From Caldilineaceae bacterium (GTDB lineage: Bacteria > Chloroflexota > Anaerolineae > Caldilineales > Caldilineaceae), in the NCBI GenBank assembly GCA_012032975.1, contig JAAUPU010000167.1, positions 1 to 6,644 on the forward strand: a stretch of 6,644 bases of DNA, written 5' to 3'. Numbering within the stretch: position 1 is the stretch's first letter; each line of letters starts with the position of its first letter. The notes below the pieces were generated by a model. It did not search any database. It worked only from the letters and a program-made list of their open reading frames with translations, and was not told the DNA's origin. This document shows positions 1 to 6,397 of this stretch, one piece after another. The translations under genes and the position numbers were made by a program.

Positions 1-214
1 TCGAAGCGCGGGCTTCGGCTTCCGCGGCGCGTTCCACCTGCGCCTCGGCGATCAGGTCCATCCAATGTTCGCTGGCAACGGCACCCACCGATTTGGTCTT
101 GTCGGCAGCCACCAGGCCGCCGGCAATCGCTGCCTTTGCCACGGGCCGCAATGTTGGCACCAGCGGGGACACTGCAACGACACCTGCACCGATGAGCAAT
201 GCTAGAAACTCCAT
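1..214 (-). CDS. DUF5132-like small protein, 5' part only (paralogue of the 386-910 gene)
   Basis: Reading the minus strand from an ATG at 214-212 gives 71 residues without a stop before the window edge, so the C-terminus is missing. The product starts MEFLALLIGAGVVAVSP, then has LRPVAKAAIAGGL, and ends in an acidic Ala/Glu-rich helix (QVERAAEAEARAS). By my count 31 of the first 51 residues match the neighbouring protein encoded at 386-910, so the two are tandem paralogues. The hydrophobic N-terminus (about residues 3-19) followed by the LRPVAKA motif resembles DUF5132 proteins, whose function is unknown; the hydrophobic stretch could be a membrane anchor. The start is supported by a strong ribosome binding site, AAGGAGA on the minus strand at 228-222, 7 nt from the ATG. 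It lies 171 nt downstream of the paralogue on the same strand and may share its transcript unless the hairpin at 294-365 terminates it. Whether it also carries the helix-hairpin-helix domain cannot be seen. The family call comes from recalled motifs. Confidence 0.75.
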   Translation of the reverse strand, partial: MEFLALLIGAGVVAVSPLVPTLRPVAKAAIAGGLVAADKTKSVGAVASEHWMDLIAEAQVERAAEAEARAS

Positions 215-293
215 CGTTCGATCTCCTTATGTGATAGCTCAGAATCAGCAGTCCAGCAGACTCAAAGCGCTAGGCCACTGCCGGAAAATAACT

Positions 294-365
294 ATCCACG
301 AAGTTACACAAAGCTGCACGAAGTACCAGGTCAAATCTTGGTGTTCCTTCGTGAGCTTCGTGGAT
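294..365. repeat. CACGAAG-unit inverted repeat, possible terminator or dispersed intergenic element
   Basis: The outer arms are a perfect 10-bp inverted repeat, ATCCACGAAG at 294-303 and CTTCGTGGAT at 356-365. Inside the left arm the heptamer CACGAAG or a near copy recurs with a 10-bp period (CACGAAG, CACAAAG, CACGAAG at about 297, 307 and 317). The right arm carries two copies of the complement, CTTCGTG, at 348-354 and 356-362. The element begins 20 nt after the stop of the minus-strand gene at 386-910 and ends about 80 nt before the next minus-strand start. In RNA from either strand it would fold into a long imperfect hairpin. T-rich sequence follows on both sides (TTTTAATTTT on plus, TTATTTT on minus), so a terminator or attenuator role is plausible. 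Very similar CACGAAG-rich arrays occur, as I recall, as dispersed intergenic repeats in many environmental bacterial genomes. That link is from memory. Confidence 0.65.
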
Positions 366-385
366 GCTTTTAATTTTGGATTGGC

Positions 386-910
386 CTAAGCGGCCATCAG
401 TTCTTGAGCCTGTTCGGCCCAATCGTCCGGGTTGATGACCCTGTAGCGCGGGCCGCCATTTTCCAGGAGCTCCTTGATCGCGGCGGGGTCAGCCTCTGCA
501 AGCTGTGCAAATGTCGTAATGCCAGCCTCATTCAGGAGGGTCTGAACTTTCGGCCCGATTCCCTTGATCTTTTTGAGATCGTCGCCGGAGGCGGCGACTG
601 TGGCTGAAGCAGCGGCAGCGGCCGTCGCAGCGGCTTTGGCCGCCGCTTGGGCTTCCCCAGCCTCATCGCTGCCCAGGTCGTCCCCGGTCTCGACCGAACC
701 ATCTTCACCGGCGGTGGCTGCTTCCGCCTCTTCCGCAGCCTCAGAGATCATGGTTCCCCACTGATATGCAGCCACAGCGGCCGCACCCTTTGTCATATCC
801 GCCAGGGCCAATCCGCTCTTGATACACGCCTTGGCCACAGGGCGGAGCGACGACACCATCGGCGAAACGGCAATGATGCCGGCGCCGACCAGCAGACCCA
901 AAAGTTCCAT
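386..910 (-). CDS. DUF5132-like N-terminus fused to a C-terminal helix-hairpin-helix domain protein
   Basis: A 174-residue protein in three parts. Residues 1-56 are a hydrophobic N-terminus with MELLGLLVGAGIIAVSP and then LRPVAKACIKSGLALAD, resembling DUF5132. Residues 57-108 are a low-complexity linker, first acidic (Glu/Asp) and then almost pure Ala. Residues 110-174 form a helix-hairpin-helix domain with the hairpin KGIGP at 116-120, the helix KVQTLLNEAGITTFAQLAEAD and a tail ending GPRYRVINPDDWAEQAQEL. HHH_5 modules of this kind sit at the C-terminus of many unrelated bacterial proteins; they can bind DNA nonspecifically or act in protein contacts. The ATG at 910 is supported by GGGAGGT on the minus strand at 922-916, 5 nt away. 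It is the first gene of a minus-strand pair with its paralogue at 1-214 and is divergent from the sensor kinase. No catalytic residues are visible. A membrane- or envelope-associated accessory role is only inference. The ORF is solid, the family name less so. Confidence 0.82.
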   Translation of the reverse strand: MELLGLLVGAGIIAVSPMVSSLRPVAKACIKSGLALADMTKGAAAVAAYQWGTMISEAAEEAEAATAGEDGSVETGDDLGSDEAGEAQAAAKAAATAAAAASATVAASGDDLKKIKGIGPKVQTLLNEAGITTFAQLAEADPAAIKELLENGGPRYRVINPDDWAEQAQELMAA

Positions 911-955
911 TTCTGACCTCCCAACATATTCAAGGTTTTGCTAAAGGAGACTGTG

Positions 956-974
956 CAGAATCCGATCAATTCTG
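956..974. promoter_or_regulatory. Palindrome CAGAAT-N7-ATTCTG upstream of the minus-strand pair
   Basis: A perfect 6-bp inverted repeat (956-961 and 969-974) separated by 7 nt, centred about 55 nt upstream of the minus-strand start at 910. Its size fits an operator for a dimeric regulator. It contains a TTGATC on the minus strand (969-964), a weak -35 candidate with only a poor -10 (TTTAGC, 945-940) downstream. No regulator can be assigned, and a 6-bp arm can occur by chance. Confidence 0.25.
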
Positions 975-1265
975 TGAGAAAGCACGCTTCATGGGATCGA
1001 TGGCAGGCGATGAGAGAAACGTATTTCTCCGACGACGCGCAATGTTCCCTGGCCGGTATCAGCCACCCGGTCTCCGCCTGCCCATTCGATAGAAAATTAC
1101 CACGTCTTGAAGGCTTCGGGGTCACCCAACCTCCAGTCCGATTCCCTCACTATGCAGCAAAGATCTCTGGACGTCAACAGGTTTTCGGTTCACTTTTCTA
1201 TGGGCTGATCTGCCTATTTTGGGCGGCTGTTCAAGCTTACGCCAATCCAAGGCAATAGCTATCCC

Positions 1266-1306
1266 CAGATTTCACAGAGTCCTTCTGTACAATCTGCACA
1301 ATCTGC
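1266..1306. promoter_or_regulatory. Operator-like cluster of three AATCTG half-sites upstream of the sensor kinase
   Basis: CAGATTTCACAG (1266-1277) and CTGTACAATCTG (1285-1296) form an inverted repeat matching at 10 of 12 positions with a 7-nt centre. ACAATCTGC at 1289-1297 is then repeated exactly and without a gap at 1298-1306. The result is three AATCTG half-sites, one inverted and two direct. A TATTAT hexamer, a good -10 match, follows at 1315-1320, though I see no matching -35; this pattern is compatible with an activator-dependent promoter. The cluster is about 100 nt upstream of the kinase ATG, so autoregulation by the NarL-type regulator encoded at 5630-6295 is a reasonable guess. 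Binding is not shown by the sequence. Confidence 0.4.
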
Positions 1307-1405
1307 GGCGAGATTATTATTTTGGAAACGCCTCATGTGCCTTGTCGGGCTACTTGACCGGCGGGCGCCCCCTATTCCAGCGAACGGCTGGATTGATGAT
1401 AAAAT

Positions 1406-4315
1406 ATGTGTGACTCATTTTGGACGATCCATCAGGACGATCTGCCTGTGTCAAGAATCTGGACCCTCATCACCAGAGCCAGAGCGGGATTGCGGCCCTG
1501 TTGTCTGGCCCTTCTGCTCCTCGTGACATTTCCGGGCCACACTTTCCGGGCCGCTGCTGTCCCGGTCCCCGCGTCAACGGTGCGCTCCCAAACCGGGGGC
1601 GGTCTGGCCGGAGATCCAGCTGGACACGAAATCCCGTATCGCTTTGACCAGATCACCACCGAGCAGGGTCTTTCGACCTCGGATGCCTGGGCTGTGGTCC
1701 ACGACCCCCACGGCTATGTCTGGTTGGGCACGCTGGACGGACTCAATCGCTACGACGGCTATGGCATGAAGGTCTTCAAGCACAGCTTGACGGACCCAAC
1801 CACGTTGAGCGACAACGCCATCCGAGCCATGGCTGTGGACCGGGAGGGCGCGCTCTGGATCGGCACCTGGTTTGGTGGGCTGAATCGGTACGAGCCAGAG
1901 ACGGAGAGCTTTACCCGCTTTCAACACGACCCCGACGATCCGAACAGCCTGAGCAACGACGGCGTTTTTGCGATTTTGGAGGATCGGGCCGGCGCGCTGT
2001 GGCTAGGCACGCGCGGCGGCGGACTCAACCGCTTCGACCCCTCGACCGGCCTCTTCACGGCCTACCGACACGACCCGGACGACCACACGTCTATAGGTGA
2101 CGACAATGTCTTTGCTCTGGCAGAGGATGAGGATGGCGCGTTGTGGCTGGCCACGGATCGCGGTCTCGATCGCTTCGATCCGGCCACCGAAACGTTCCAA
2201 CATTATCGCCATGATCCTGACGACCCGGCAAGCTTGAGCAACGACGTAGTCCGCGCTGTGCTGATCGATGAGGGCGGCGCGCTATGGGTCGGCACATGGG
2301 GCGACGGAGTGAGCCGTTTCGACCGAGAGAGCCAGGAGTTTGTCCATTTCCGCCATGAACCGGACAACCCAGGCAGCTTGAGCAACAACGCCGTGAAGTT
2401 CATCAAGCAAGCCGACGACGGCAGATTGTGGGTCGGTTCATTTGGCGGCGGGCTGAATCTGCTGGATCCACAGACCGGGGCGAATTGGCGCGTGGGCGTC
2501 AGCAGCAGGGATGCATCGACGACCACGCCGGTCGAGATCACGGACATCCTGGAGTACGCCGGCCTCGTCTGGATGACAGCCCGTAGCGGTGTCTATGCGC
2601 TTGATTTTGCGCCCAAGCCTTTCGTCAGCATTCAACGCGATCCGAGCGACGCCAACAGCCTTTCGGCCAATGGGATCGATGCAATCTACGAAGACCCGCA
2701 GGGCATCCTATGGGTGGCCACTGCATCGACCGGCCTCAATCGGATCGATCGGGTCAGCGGTGAGATCCGCCATTTCCAGGAGGACGAGGGCGACCCAGTG
2801 GGATCGAGTGCCAACTGGATCTGGGACATCACACCCGACCCAGATGGATCCCTCTGGTTGGCCACCTACGGCGGTGGTCTGGCCAGGTTCGATCCGGCGA
2901 CCGGGGAGTCGACCTACTACCGACACGACCCCAACGACCCAACGAGCCTGGCTTCGGACCTGACGACCTCGGTTCTGCGTGATCCATCCGGCGACTACTG
3001 GGTCGGCACGTGGGATGCAGGGCTGGATCGCCTTGACCCAGCCACGGGACACTTCACCCACTATGCCGCCAACCCTGAAGAGGCGACCGGGCTGAGCGAC
3101 CGCGCCATCATGATGCTGGCACACGATCGGCATGGCGAACTCTGGATCGGAACCCTTGCCGGCGGACTCAACCGCTTCGACCGCGCCACAGATTCGTTCG
3201 TCCGCTACCAGGGCGAGGTCGGCAACCCCAATGGCCTTCCAGCCAACGGCGTGACCGCGTTTCTGCTCGACCAGGCGGATCGCCTTTGGGTCGGCACCAT
3301 GGGCGGCGGCCTGGCGCGTCTGGATGCCAAGAGCGGCGAGCTGATCGCCACCTACAGCAGTAGCAGCAGTGATCTGCCCAACGATACCGTTGCCAGCATA
3401 CTCGAAGATGAAGCCGGGTTTCTCTGGATCGCCACCGGCAATGGGTTGTCTCGCTTTGATCCCGAGACAGAGACCTTTCGCAATTACGACGTGGCGGACG
3501 GGTTGCCGTCCAATGTCTTTGAGTTGTCCACGGCGCTCCAAAGCCCCAGCGGCGAGATGTTCTTCGGCACTGCAAACGGCCTGCTTGCCTTCCACCCCGA
3601 GCAGATCCGCGACAATCCTTTGGCGCCACCTGTGGTGATCACCGAGCTGCTCTTGAACAACAAACCCGTCGAAATTGGCGGCGAAGAAACGATCTTGCCC
3701 CAATCCATCGACCTGACCAAGGCGCTGGTCCTCTCCTATCTGGATCGAGTCGTCTCTTTTGAGATCGCCGCCCTGAACTACATCGCGCCCGAAAAAAACC
3801 GCTACCGCTATATGCTGGAAGGCTTTGACGATGAGTGGACCGAGGTGGGCAGCGACCACCGTCTGATCACCTATACCAACCTGGATCCCGGCGAATATAC
3901 GTTTCGTGTGTTGGGTTCCAACAACGACGGGATCTGGGACGACACAGGCGTTCGCTTGCGCTCATCGTCACCCCTCCCTGGTGGGAGACGCTCTGGTTTC
4001 GCGTCTCGTTGGGAATCCTGCTGGTTGGGCTGGTCGTGGGCGGCTTTGGCCTGGAACGAAAGCGCGCCCGATCACAGCAACGCAGGCTGGAATCTGTGGT
4101 CGCCAAGCGGACGCGCGAGCTACAGGACGCACGGGTCCAGATCAACACGTTGTTTGATAGTTCGCCGCTGGGAATCAGCGTCACCAATCTGGATGGCAAG
4201 ATCCTGGGCGCCAACCGCTCCATGCACCAGATCACCGGCTACGGCGAAGAGGAGCTCCTCCAGACAAATATCAGCGCGCTCTACGTCGAGCCCGACCAAC
4301 GCGCAGAAATTGTGA
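1406..4315 (+). CDS. Sensor histidine kinase, extracytoplasmic part (two reg_prop propellers plus Y_Y_Y); frameshifted from its kinase half
   Basis: This is the N-terminal half of a hybrid-type sensor (numbering from the ATG at 1406). Residues 16-50 are a signal peptide or signal anchor (basic RARAGLR, then CCLALLLLVTF). Residues 77-735 hold 14 reg_prop blades, each with an LW-(I/V/L)-(G/A)-T core and a (G)GL-(N/D)-R-(F/Y)-D turn; this number makes two seven-bladed propellers, and the poorest blade (VWMTARSGVYALD) is the seventh, at the expected junction. Residues 740-851 are a Y_Y_Y domain (YRYMLEGFDDEW; TYTNLDPGEYTFRV). Such ectodomains bind extracytoplasmic ligands, often glycans in known cases. 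Homology ends at residue 851 (codon 3956-3958); the last 118 codons to 4315 are out-of-frame sequence because of a -1 frameshift. A GTG at 1448 with AGGA at 1434-1437 is an alternative start that drops an acidic leader and gives a more normal signal peptide (MSRIWTL...); the ATG at 1406 has no clear ribosome binding site. Translated as it stands, the product would be exported and lack a kinase. Confidence 0.85.
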   Translation: MCDSFWTIHQDDLPVSRIWTLITRARAGLRPCCLALLLLVTFPGHTFRAAAVPVPASTVRSQTGGGLAGDPAGHEIPYRFDQITTEQGLSTSDAWAVVHDPHGYVWLGTLDGLNRYDGYGMKVFKHSLTDPTTLSDNAIRAMAVDREGALWIGTWFGGLNRYEPETESFTRFQHDPDDPNSLSNDGVFAILEDRAGALWLGTRGGGLNRFDPSTGLFTAYRHDPDDHTSIGDDNVFALAEDEDGALWLATDRGLDRFDPATETFQHYRHDPDDPASLSNDVVRAVLIDEGGALWVGTWGDGVSRFDRESQEFVHFRHEPDNPGSLSNNAVKFIKQADDGRLWVGSFGGGLNLLDPQTGANWRVGVSSRDASTTTPVEITDILEYAGLVWMTARSGVYALDFAPKPFVSIQRDPSDANSLSANGIDAIYEDPQGILWVATASTGLNRIDRVSGEIRHFQEDEGDPVGSSANWIWDITPDPDGSLWLATYGGGLARFDPATGESTYYRHDPNDPTSLASDLTTSVLRDPSGDYWVGTWDAGLDRLDPATGHFTHYAANPEEATGLSDRAIMMLAHDRHGELWIGTLAGGLNRFDRATDSFVRYQGEVGNPNGLPANGVTAFLLDQADRLWVGTMGGGLARLDAKSGELIATYSSSSSDLPNDTVASILEDEAGFLWIATGNGLSRFDPETETFRNYDVADGLPSNVFELSTALQSPSGEMFFGTANGLLAFHPEQIRDNPLAPPVVITELLLNNKPVEIGGEETILPQSIDLTKALVLSYLDRVVSFEIAALNYIAPEKNRYRYMLEGFDDEWTEVGSDHRLITYTNLDPGEYTFRVLGSNNDGIWDDTGVRLRSSSPLPGGRRSGFASRWESCWLGWSWAALAWNESAPDHSNAGWNLWSPSGRASYRTHGSRSTRCLIVRRWESASPIWMARSWAPTAPCTRSPATAKRSSSRQISARSTSSPTNAQKL

Positions 4316-5637
4316 AGGCGCTACAAAAACAGGGATTTATCAGCGACTATGGTGTCCGCCTGCGTCGTCCGAACGGCGCCTCCTACTTTGGCAATCTGAA
4401 CCTGAGCTGGCTGGAAATGGCCGGCGAACAGGTGATCGTGGGAATTCTTGGCGATGTGACCGAGGCGGTGCAGACCAGAGAAGCCCTGATTGCCCTGCAC
4501 CATATCTCCTTCGAGCTGACATCCATCGGTGACTTGCAGACGCTGATCGACACGGCGCTCAAGAGTCTTCATCGGATCGTGGAGTTCGAGCGGGCGACGT
4601 TGATGATGCCCCAGCCAATGACCGACTCTCTTGTCCTCTATTCCCATCACGCGACCACGCCCCCCTCCGAATTGACCGTCGAGGAGATCCCGATCGATGT
4701 ATGGCCCTATCTGCGCACGGTTCTGGATCTCCAAGAGACGACGTACGTGCCGGACATCCATGCCGACGAAAGCATCCGCTCTGCGTTGGCCTCGCTTCAG
4801 ATCGAGCAGTGGACGGCCGTCTTGCAGGAGAGCAAAAGCTGGCTCTGCCTTCCGCTGCGGGTCGGGGAACGGGTCATGGGCTATCTGCATATCGTACACC
4901 GGGCGCCAAACCACTACGAAGAAGAGACCATCGACGTTGCCCGCACCTTTGCCAATCAGTTGGCCGTTGCCATCGACAACATCCATTTGACCGACCAGGC
5001 GCGACAGGCCGCGGCGGCAGAGGAGCGTTCGCGCATCGCGCGCGACCTGCACGACTCGGTCACCCAGACGCTCTTCTCCGCGAGTGTATTGGCAGAGGCC
5101 ACCCCGCTGCTCTGGAACAAAAACGAGCAGATCGCGCGTCAGAACATGGAAAAGCTCAGCGCATTGATTCGCACTGCGCTGGCCGAGATGCGCTCGCTCT
5201 TGCACGAGCTACGGTCGGACGACCTGTCGAATCAACCTCTGGAGCTACTGATCCAGACATTGGCCGAGACGACGCGCCTGCGCAGCCATGTCGAAATCGC
5301 GACCCATGTCGAAAGCGATCGCGAACCCGCCCCGGAGATCGCCATGACCTTCTATCGAATTGCGCAAGAAGCCCTGAACAATGTGGCCAAACATGCAGAG
5401 GCCACCCAGGTCGAAATCTCGTTCACCGAAGACGCCAGCGGCTTGCGGCTCTGTATTCAGGACGACGGTCGCGGTTTCGATCCCCAGAACATTTTAGAGG
5501 GGCATATGGGGCTGACGATCATGGGGGAGCGCGCCGCAAAGATTGGCGGGAAGTTGCAGATCCAGAGCCGACCGGGTCAGGGCACAGAGATCTGTTTGAC
5601 ATGGTCCAACCAAAATGGAGGAGCACTTGATGGCTGA
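3835..5637 (+). CDS. Sensor histidine kinase, transmembrane and cytoplasmic part (PAS-GAF-HisKA_3-HATPase_c)
   Basis: This is the C-terminal half of the same sensor. The frame's first ATG is 3835, but residues before 3958 are out of frame with homology; the true sequence begins ALIVTPPWW at 3958. In fused numbering (1410 residues from 1406): one membrane span at about 863-883 (LWFRVSLGILLVGLVVGGF); a basic coiled coil at 884-912; PAS at about 913-1028 (DSSPLGISVTNLDGKILGAN); GAF at about 1040-1192; HisKA_3 with RIARDLHD, phosphoacceptor H1216 (codon 5050-5052); and HATPase_c with N box EALNN (N1325-N1326), DDGRGF at 1353-1358, GHMGL at 1366-1370 and a GQGTE motif near the end. All catalytic motifs are present, so this is an active NarL/DegS-type kinase in design. 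No convincing internal start is seen, so without the lost base it may not be made. The TGA at 5635-5637 overlaps the regulator start at 5630, which couples their translation and marks them as partners. Confidence 0.87.
   Translation: MDRGGQRPPSDHLYQPGSRRIYVSCVGFQQRRDLGRHRRSLALIVTPPWWETLWFRVSLGILLVGLVVGGFGLERKRARSQQRRLESVVAKRTRELQDARVQINTLFDSSPLGISVTNLDGKILGANRSMHQITGYGEEELLQTNISALYVEPDQRAEIVKALQKQGFISDYGVRLRRPNGASYFGNLNLSWLEMAGEQVIVGILGDVTEAVQTREALIALHHISFELTSIGDLQTLIDTALKSLHRIVEFERATLMMPQPMTDSLVLYSHHATTPPSELTVEEIPIDVWPYLRTVLDLQETTYVPDIHADESIRSALASLQIEQWTAVLQESKSWLCLPLRVGERVMGYLHIVHRAPNHYEEETIDVARTFANQLAVAIDNIHLTDQARQAAAAEERSRIARDLHDSVTQTLFSASVLAEATPLLWNKNEQIARQNMEKLSALIRTALAEMRSLLHELRSDDLSNQPLELLIQTLAETTRLRSHVEIATHVESDREPAPEIAMTFYRIAQEALNNVAKHAEATQVEISFTEDASGLRLCIQDDGRGFDPQNILEGHMGLTIMGERAAKIGGKLQIQSRPGQGTEICLTWSNQNGGALDG
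3956..3960 (+). other. -1 frameshift splitting the sensor kinase gene
   Basis: The Y_Y_Y domain reads in one frame up to GVRL (codon TTG 3956-3958). The expected continuation ALIVTPPWWETLWF reads in the -1 frame beginning GCG at 3958-3960. Restoring one G (TTGGCG instead of TTGCG) joins them into a single 1410-residue protein with the usual Y_Y_Y ending, a hydrophobic strand followed by PPWW. There is no slippery heptamer at the site, so programmed slippage is unlikely. A lost base in the assembly, or a real single-base deletion, is the simplest reading. Confidence 0.88.
5617..5623 (+). promoter_or_regulatory. Ribosome binding site GGAGGAG for the response regulator
   Basis: A near-consensus Shine-Dalgarno inside the last codons of the kinase, 6 nt before the ATG at 5630. 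It decides between two in-frame ATGs: the one at 5615 overlaps this site and has no site of its own, so 5630 is preferred. Confidence 0.8.
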
Positions 5638-6295
5638 AGCGAGGCAGACGACCCACCAGACGACCGCCCCAATTCGGGTGATGATCGTCGATGACCATCC
5701 GATTGTGCGCGATGGCTTGAAGAATATGCTCCTGGCATTTGACGACCTATTGATGGTCGGCGAGGCAGCCGATGGCAGTGAAGCGCTTTCCTGTTGCCGG
5801 CGCGCCCGCCCCGACGTGATCTTGATGGATCTGATCATGCCCAGGCTGGATGGCATCGCGGCCACCACCGCCATCCTCGACGAGCAGCCGACCCTGAAGA
5901 TCATCATACTGACCAGCTTTCTAGAGGAGAGCAAAGTACACCAGGCGCTGGAGGCGGGGGCGGTCGGCTATCTGCTCAAGAACATGCCGATCGAGGCGAT
6001 GGCCGGCGCCATTCGCGCGGTCTATGCTGGCTACACCTCGCTCTCGCCAGAGGCGACCAGCGCCCTGGTACGGACCAAAACCGGTGCCCAAGCGCCAGGC
6101 CGCGACCTGACCCGGCGCGAGCGCGAGGTCTTGGCGCTGATCACCCAGGGGTTGAGCAATGACGAAATCGCCGACAAACTCGTGATCAGCCCTGCCACGG
6201 CCCGCCATCATGTCAGCGCCTGTCTCCAGAAGCTGAATGCCAGCAACCGCGCGCAGGCCGCGGTGTTGGCGACCAAACATAAGCTAGTCCCCTGA
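5630..6295 (+). CDS. NarL/LiaR-family response regulator (receiver plus LuxR-type HTH)
   Basis: A 221-residue DNA-binding regulator of the family's usual length. The receiver covers about residues 15-130: acidic pair D21-D22 in VMIVDDHP, phosphoacceptor D67 in VILMDLIMPRLDG, switch residue T95 in ILTSF and conserved K117 in GYLLKNMP. After a linker (about 131-158) comes a LuxR/GerE helix-turn-helix at about 159-219: LTRREREVLALITQGLSNDEIA, then LVISPATARHHVSACLQKL as the recognition region. All phosphorylation residues are intact. It starts within the last 8 nt of the kinase gene, so the two are translationally coupled and it is almost certainly the target of that HisKA_3 kinase. The start at 5630 is chosen for its GGAGGAG site; an ATG at 5615 would add five residues. 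If the upstream frameshift is real, the regulator would lack its kinase and coupling would depend on ribosomes reading the second frame. Its target genes are not evident; the AATCTG cluster upstream of the kinase is a candidate. Confidence 0.95.
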   Translation: MAEARQTTHQTTAPIRVMIVDDHPIVRDGLKNMLLAFDDLLMVGEAADGSEALSCCRRARPDVILMDLIMPRLDGIAATTAILDEQPTLKIIILTSFLEESKVHQALEAGAVGYLLKNMPIEAMAGAIRAVYAGYTSLSPEATSALVRTKTGAQAPGRDLTRREREVLALITQGLSNDEIADKLVISPATARHHVSACLQKLNASNRAQAAVLATKHKLVP

Positions 6296-6350
6296 CGATT
6301 CCAGAGCCACAGTTCCCCAAACAAAATAGGTGGATCGACCCATTACAGGA

Positions 6351-6366
6351 TCAGCAGGTCAGCAGG
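6351..6366. repeat. Tandem 8-bp repeat TCAGCAGG x2
   Basis: TCAGCAGG at 6351-6358 is followed directly by an identical copy at 6359-6366, in the gap after the response regulator and about 30 nt before a candidate promoter. It could be a pair of direct regulator half-sites or a chance duplication. No intrinsic terminator (GC hairpin plus T run) is visible between 6296 and 6444. Confidence 0.35.
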
Positions 6367-6397
6367 TGCGATCTCGATATTGGACAGCTATACTACT

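Larger units (their letters stand above)
911..1405. promoter_or_regulatory. Divergent intergenic region between the minus-strand pair and the sensor kinase
   Basis: This is 495 bp with no convincing gene. The open frame at 938-1258 has no recognisable domain and overlaps the leader of the minus-strand gene, so I treat it as non-coding. Base composition is more AT-rich in places than the flanking genes, as expected for a control region. Notable elements are the palindrome CAGAAT-N7-ATTCTG at 956-974, upstream of the minus-strand gene; an inverted plus direct repeat cluster at 1266-1306; a TATTAT hexamer at 1315-1320; a TTGACC hexamer at 1354-1359 with no good -10 at normal spacing; and an AT-rich TGATAAAAT at 1397-1405 that could serve as a -10 for the kinase if translation starts at the GTG at 1448. 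Transcription start sites for either direction cannot be fixed from sequence alone. Confidence 0.5.

Noticed and set aside
938..1258. Plus-strand open frame of 106 codons between the divergent genes
   Set aside because: No recognisable domain, no good ribosome binding site, and it covers the expected control region of the minus-strand pair; composition looks random.
1634..3610. DNA-level tandem repeats of roughly 145-150 bp that could be read as a non-coding repeat array
   Set aside because: The period equals one reg_prop blade (about 48-50 codons) and the similarity follows codons, so it is protein repetition.
3792..3799. In-frame slippery heptamer A-AAA-AAC (seven A then C) that might make a programmed -1 frameshift joining the two kinase halves
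   Set aside because: A -1 slip here meets a TGA at 3826-3828 after about nine codons, before the kinase frame opens. It cannot produce the fused protein, and homology places the frame change some 160 nt further on.
2708..3859. Long minus-strand open frame of 383 codons inside the propeller region
   Set aside because: It is antisense to clear reg_prop repeats and its apparent repeats mirror the coding periodicity of the opposite strand.
4321..5205. Minus-strand open frame of 294 codons, and the plus-strand open frame at 4701-5630, inside the kinase half
   Set aside because: Both overlap unambiguous PAS, GAF and HisKA_3 coding sequence in another frame; long shadow frames are expected in GC-rich coding DNA.
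5615..5629. Upstream ATG at 5615 as the response regulator start
   Set aside because: It overlaps the GGAGGAG ribosome binding site that is ideally placed for the ATG at 5630, and would add five residues with no family support.
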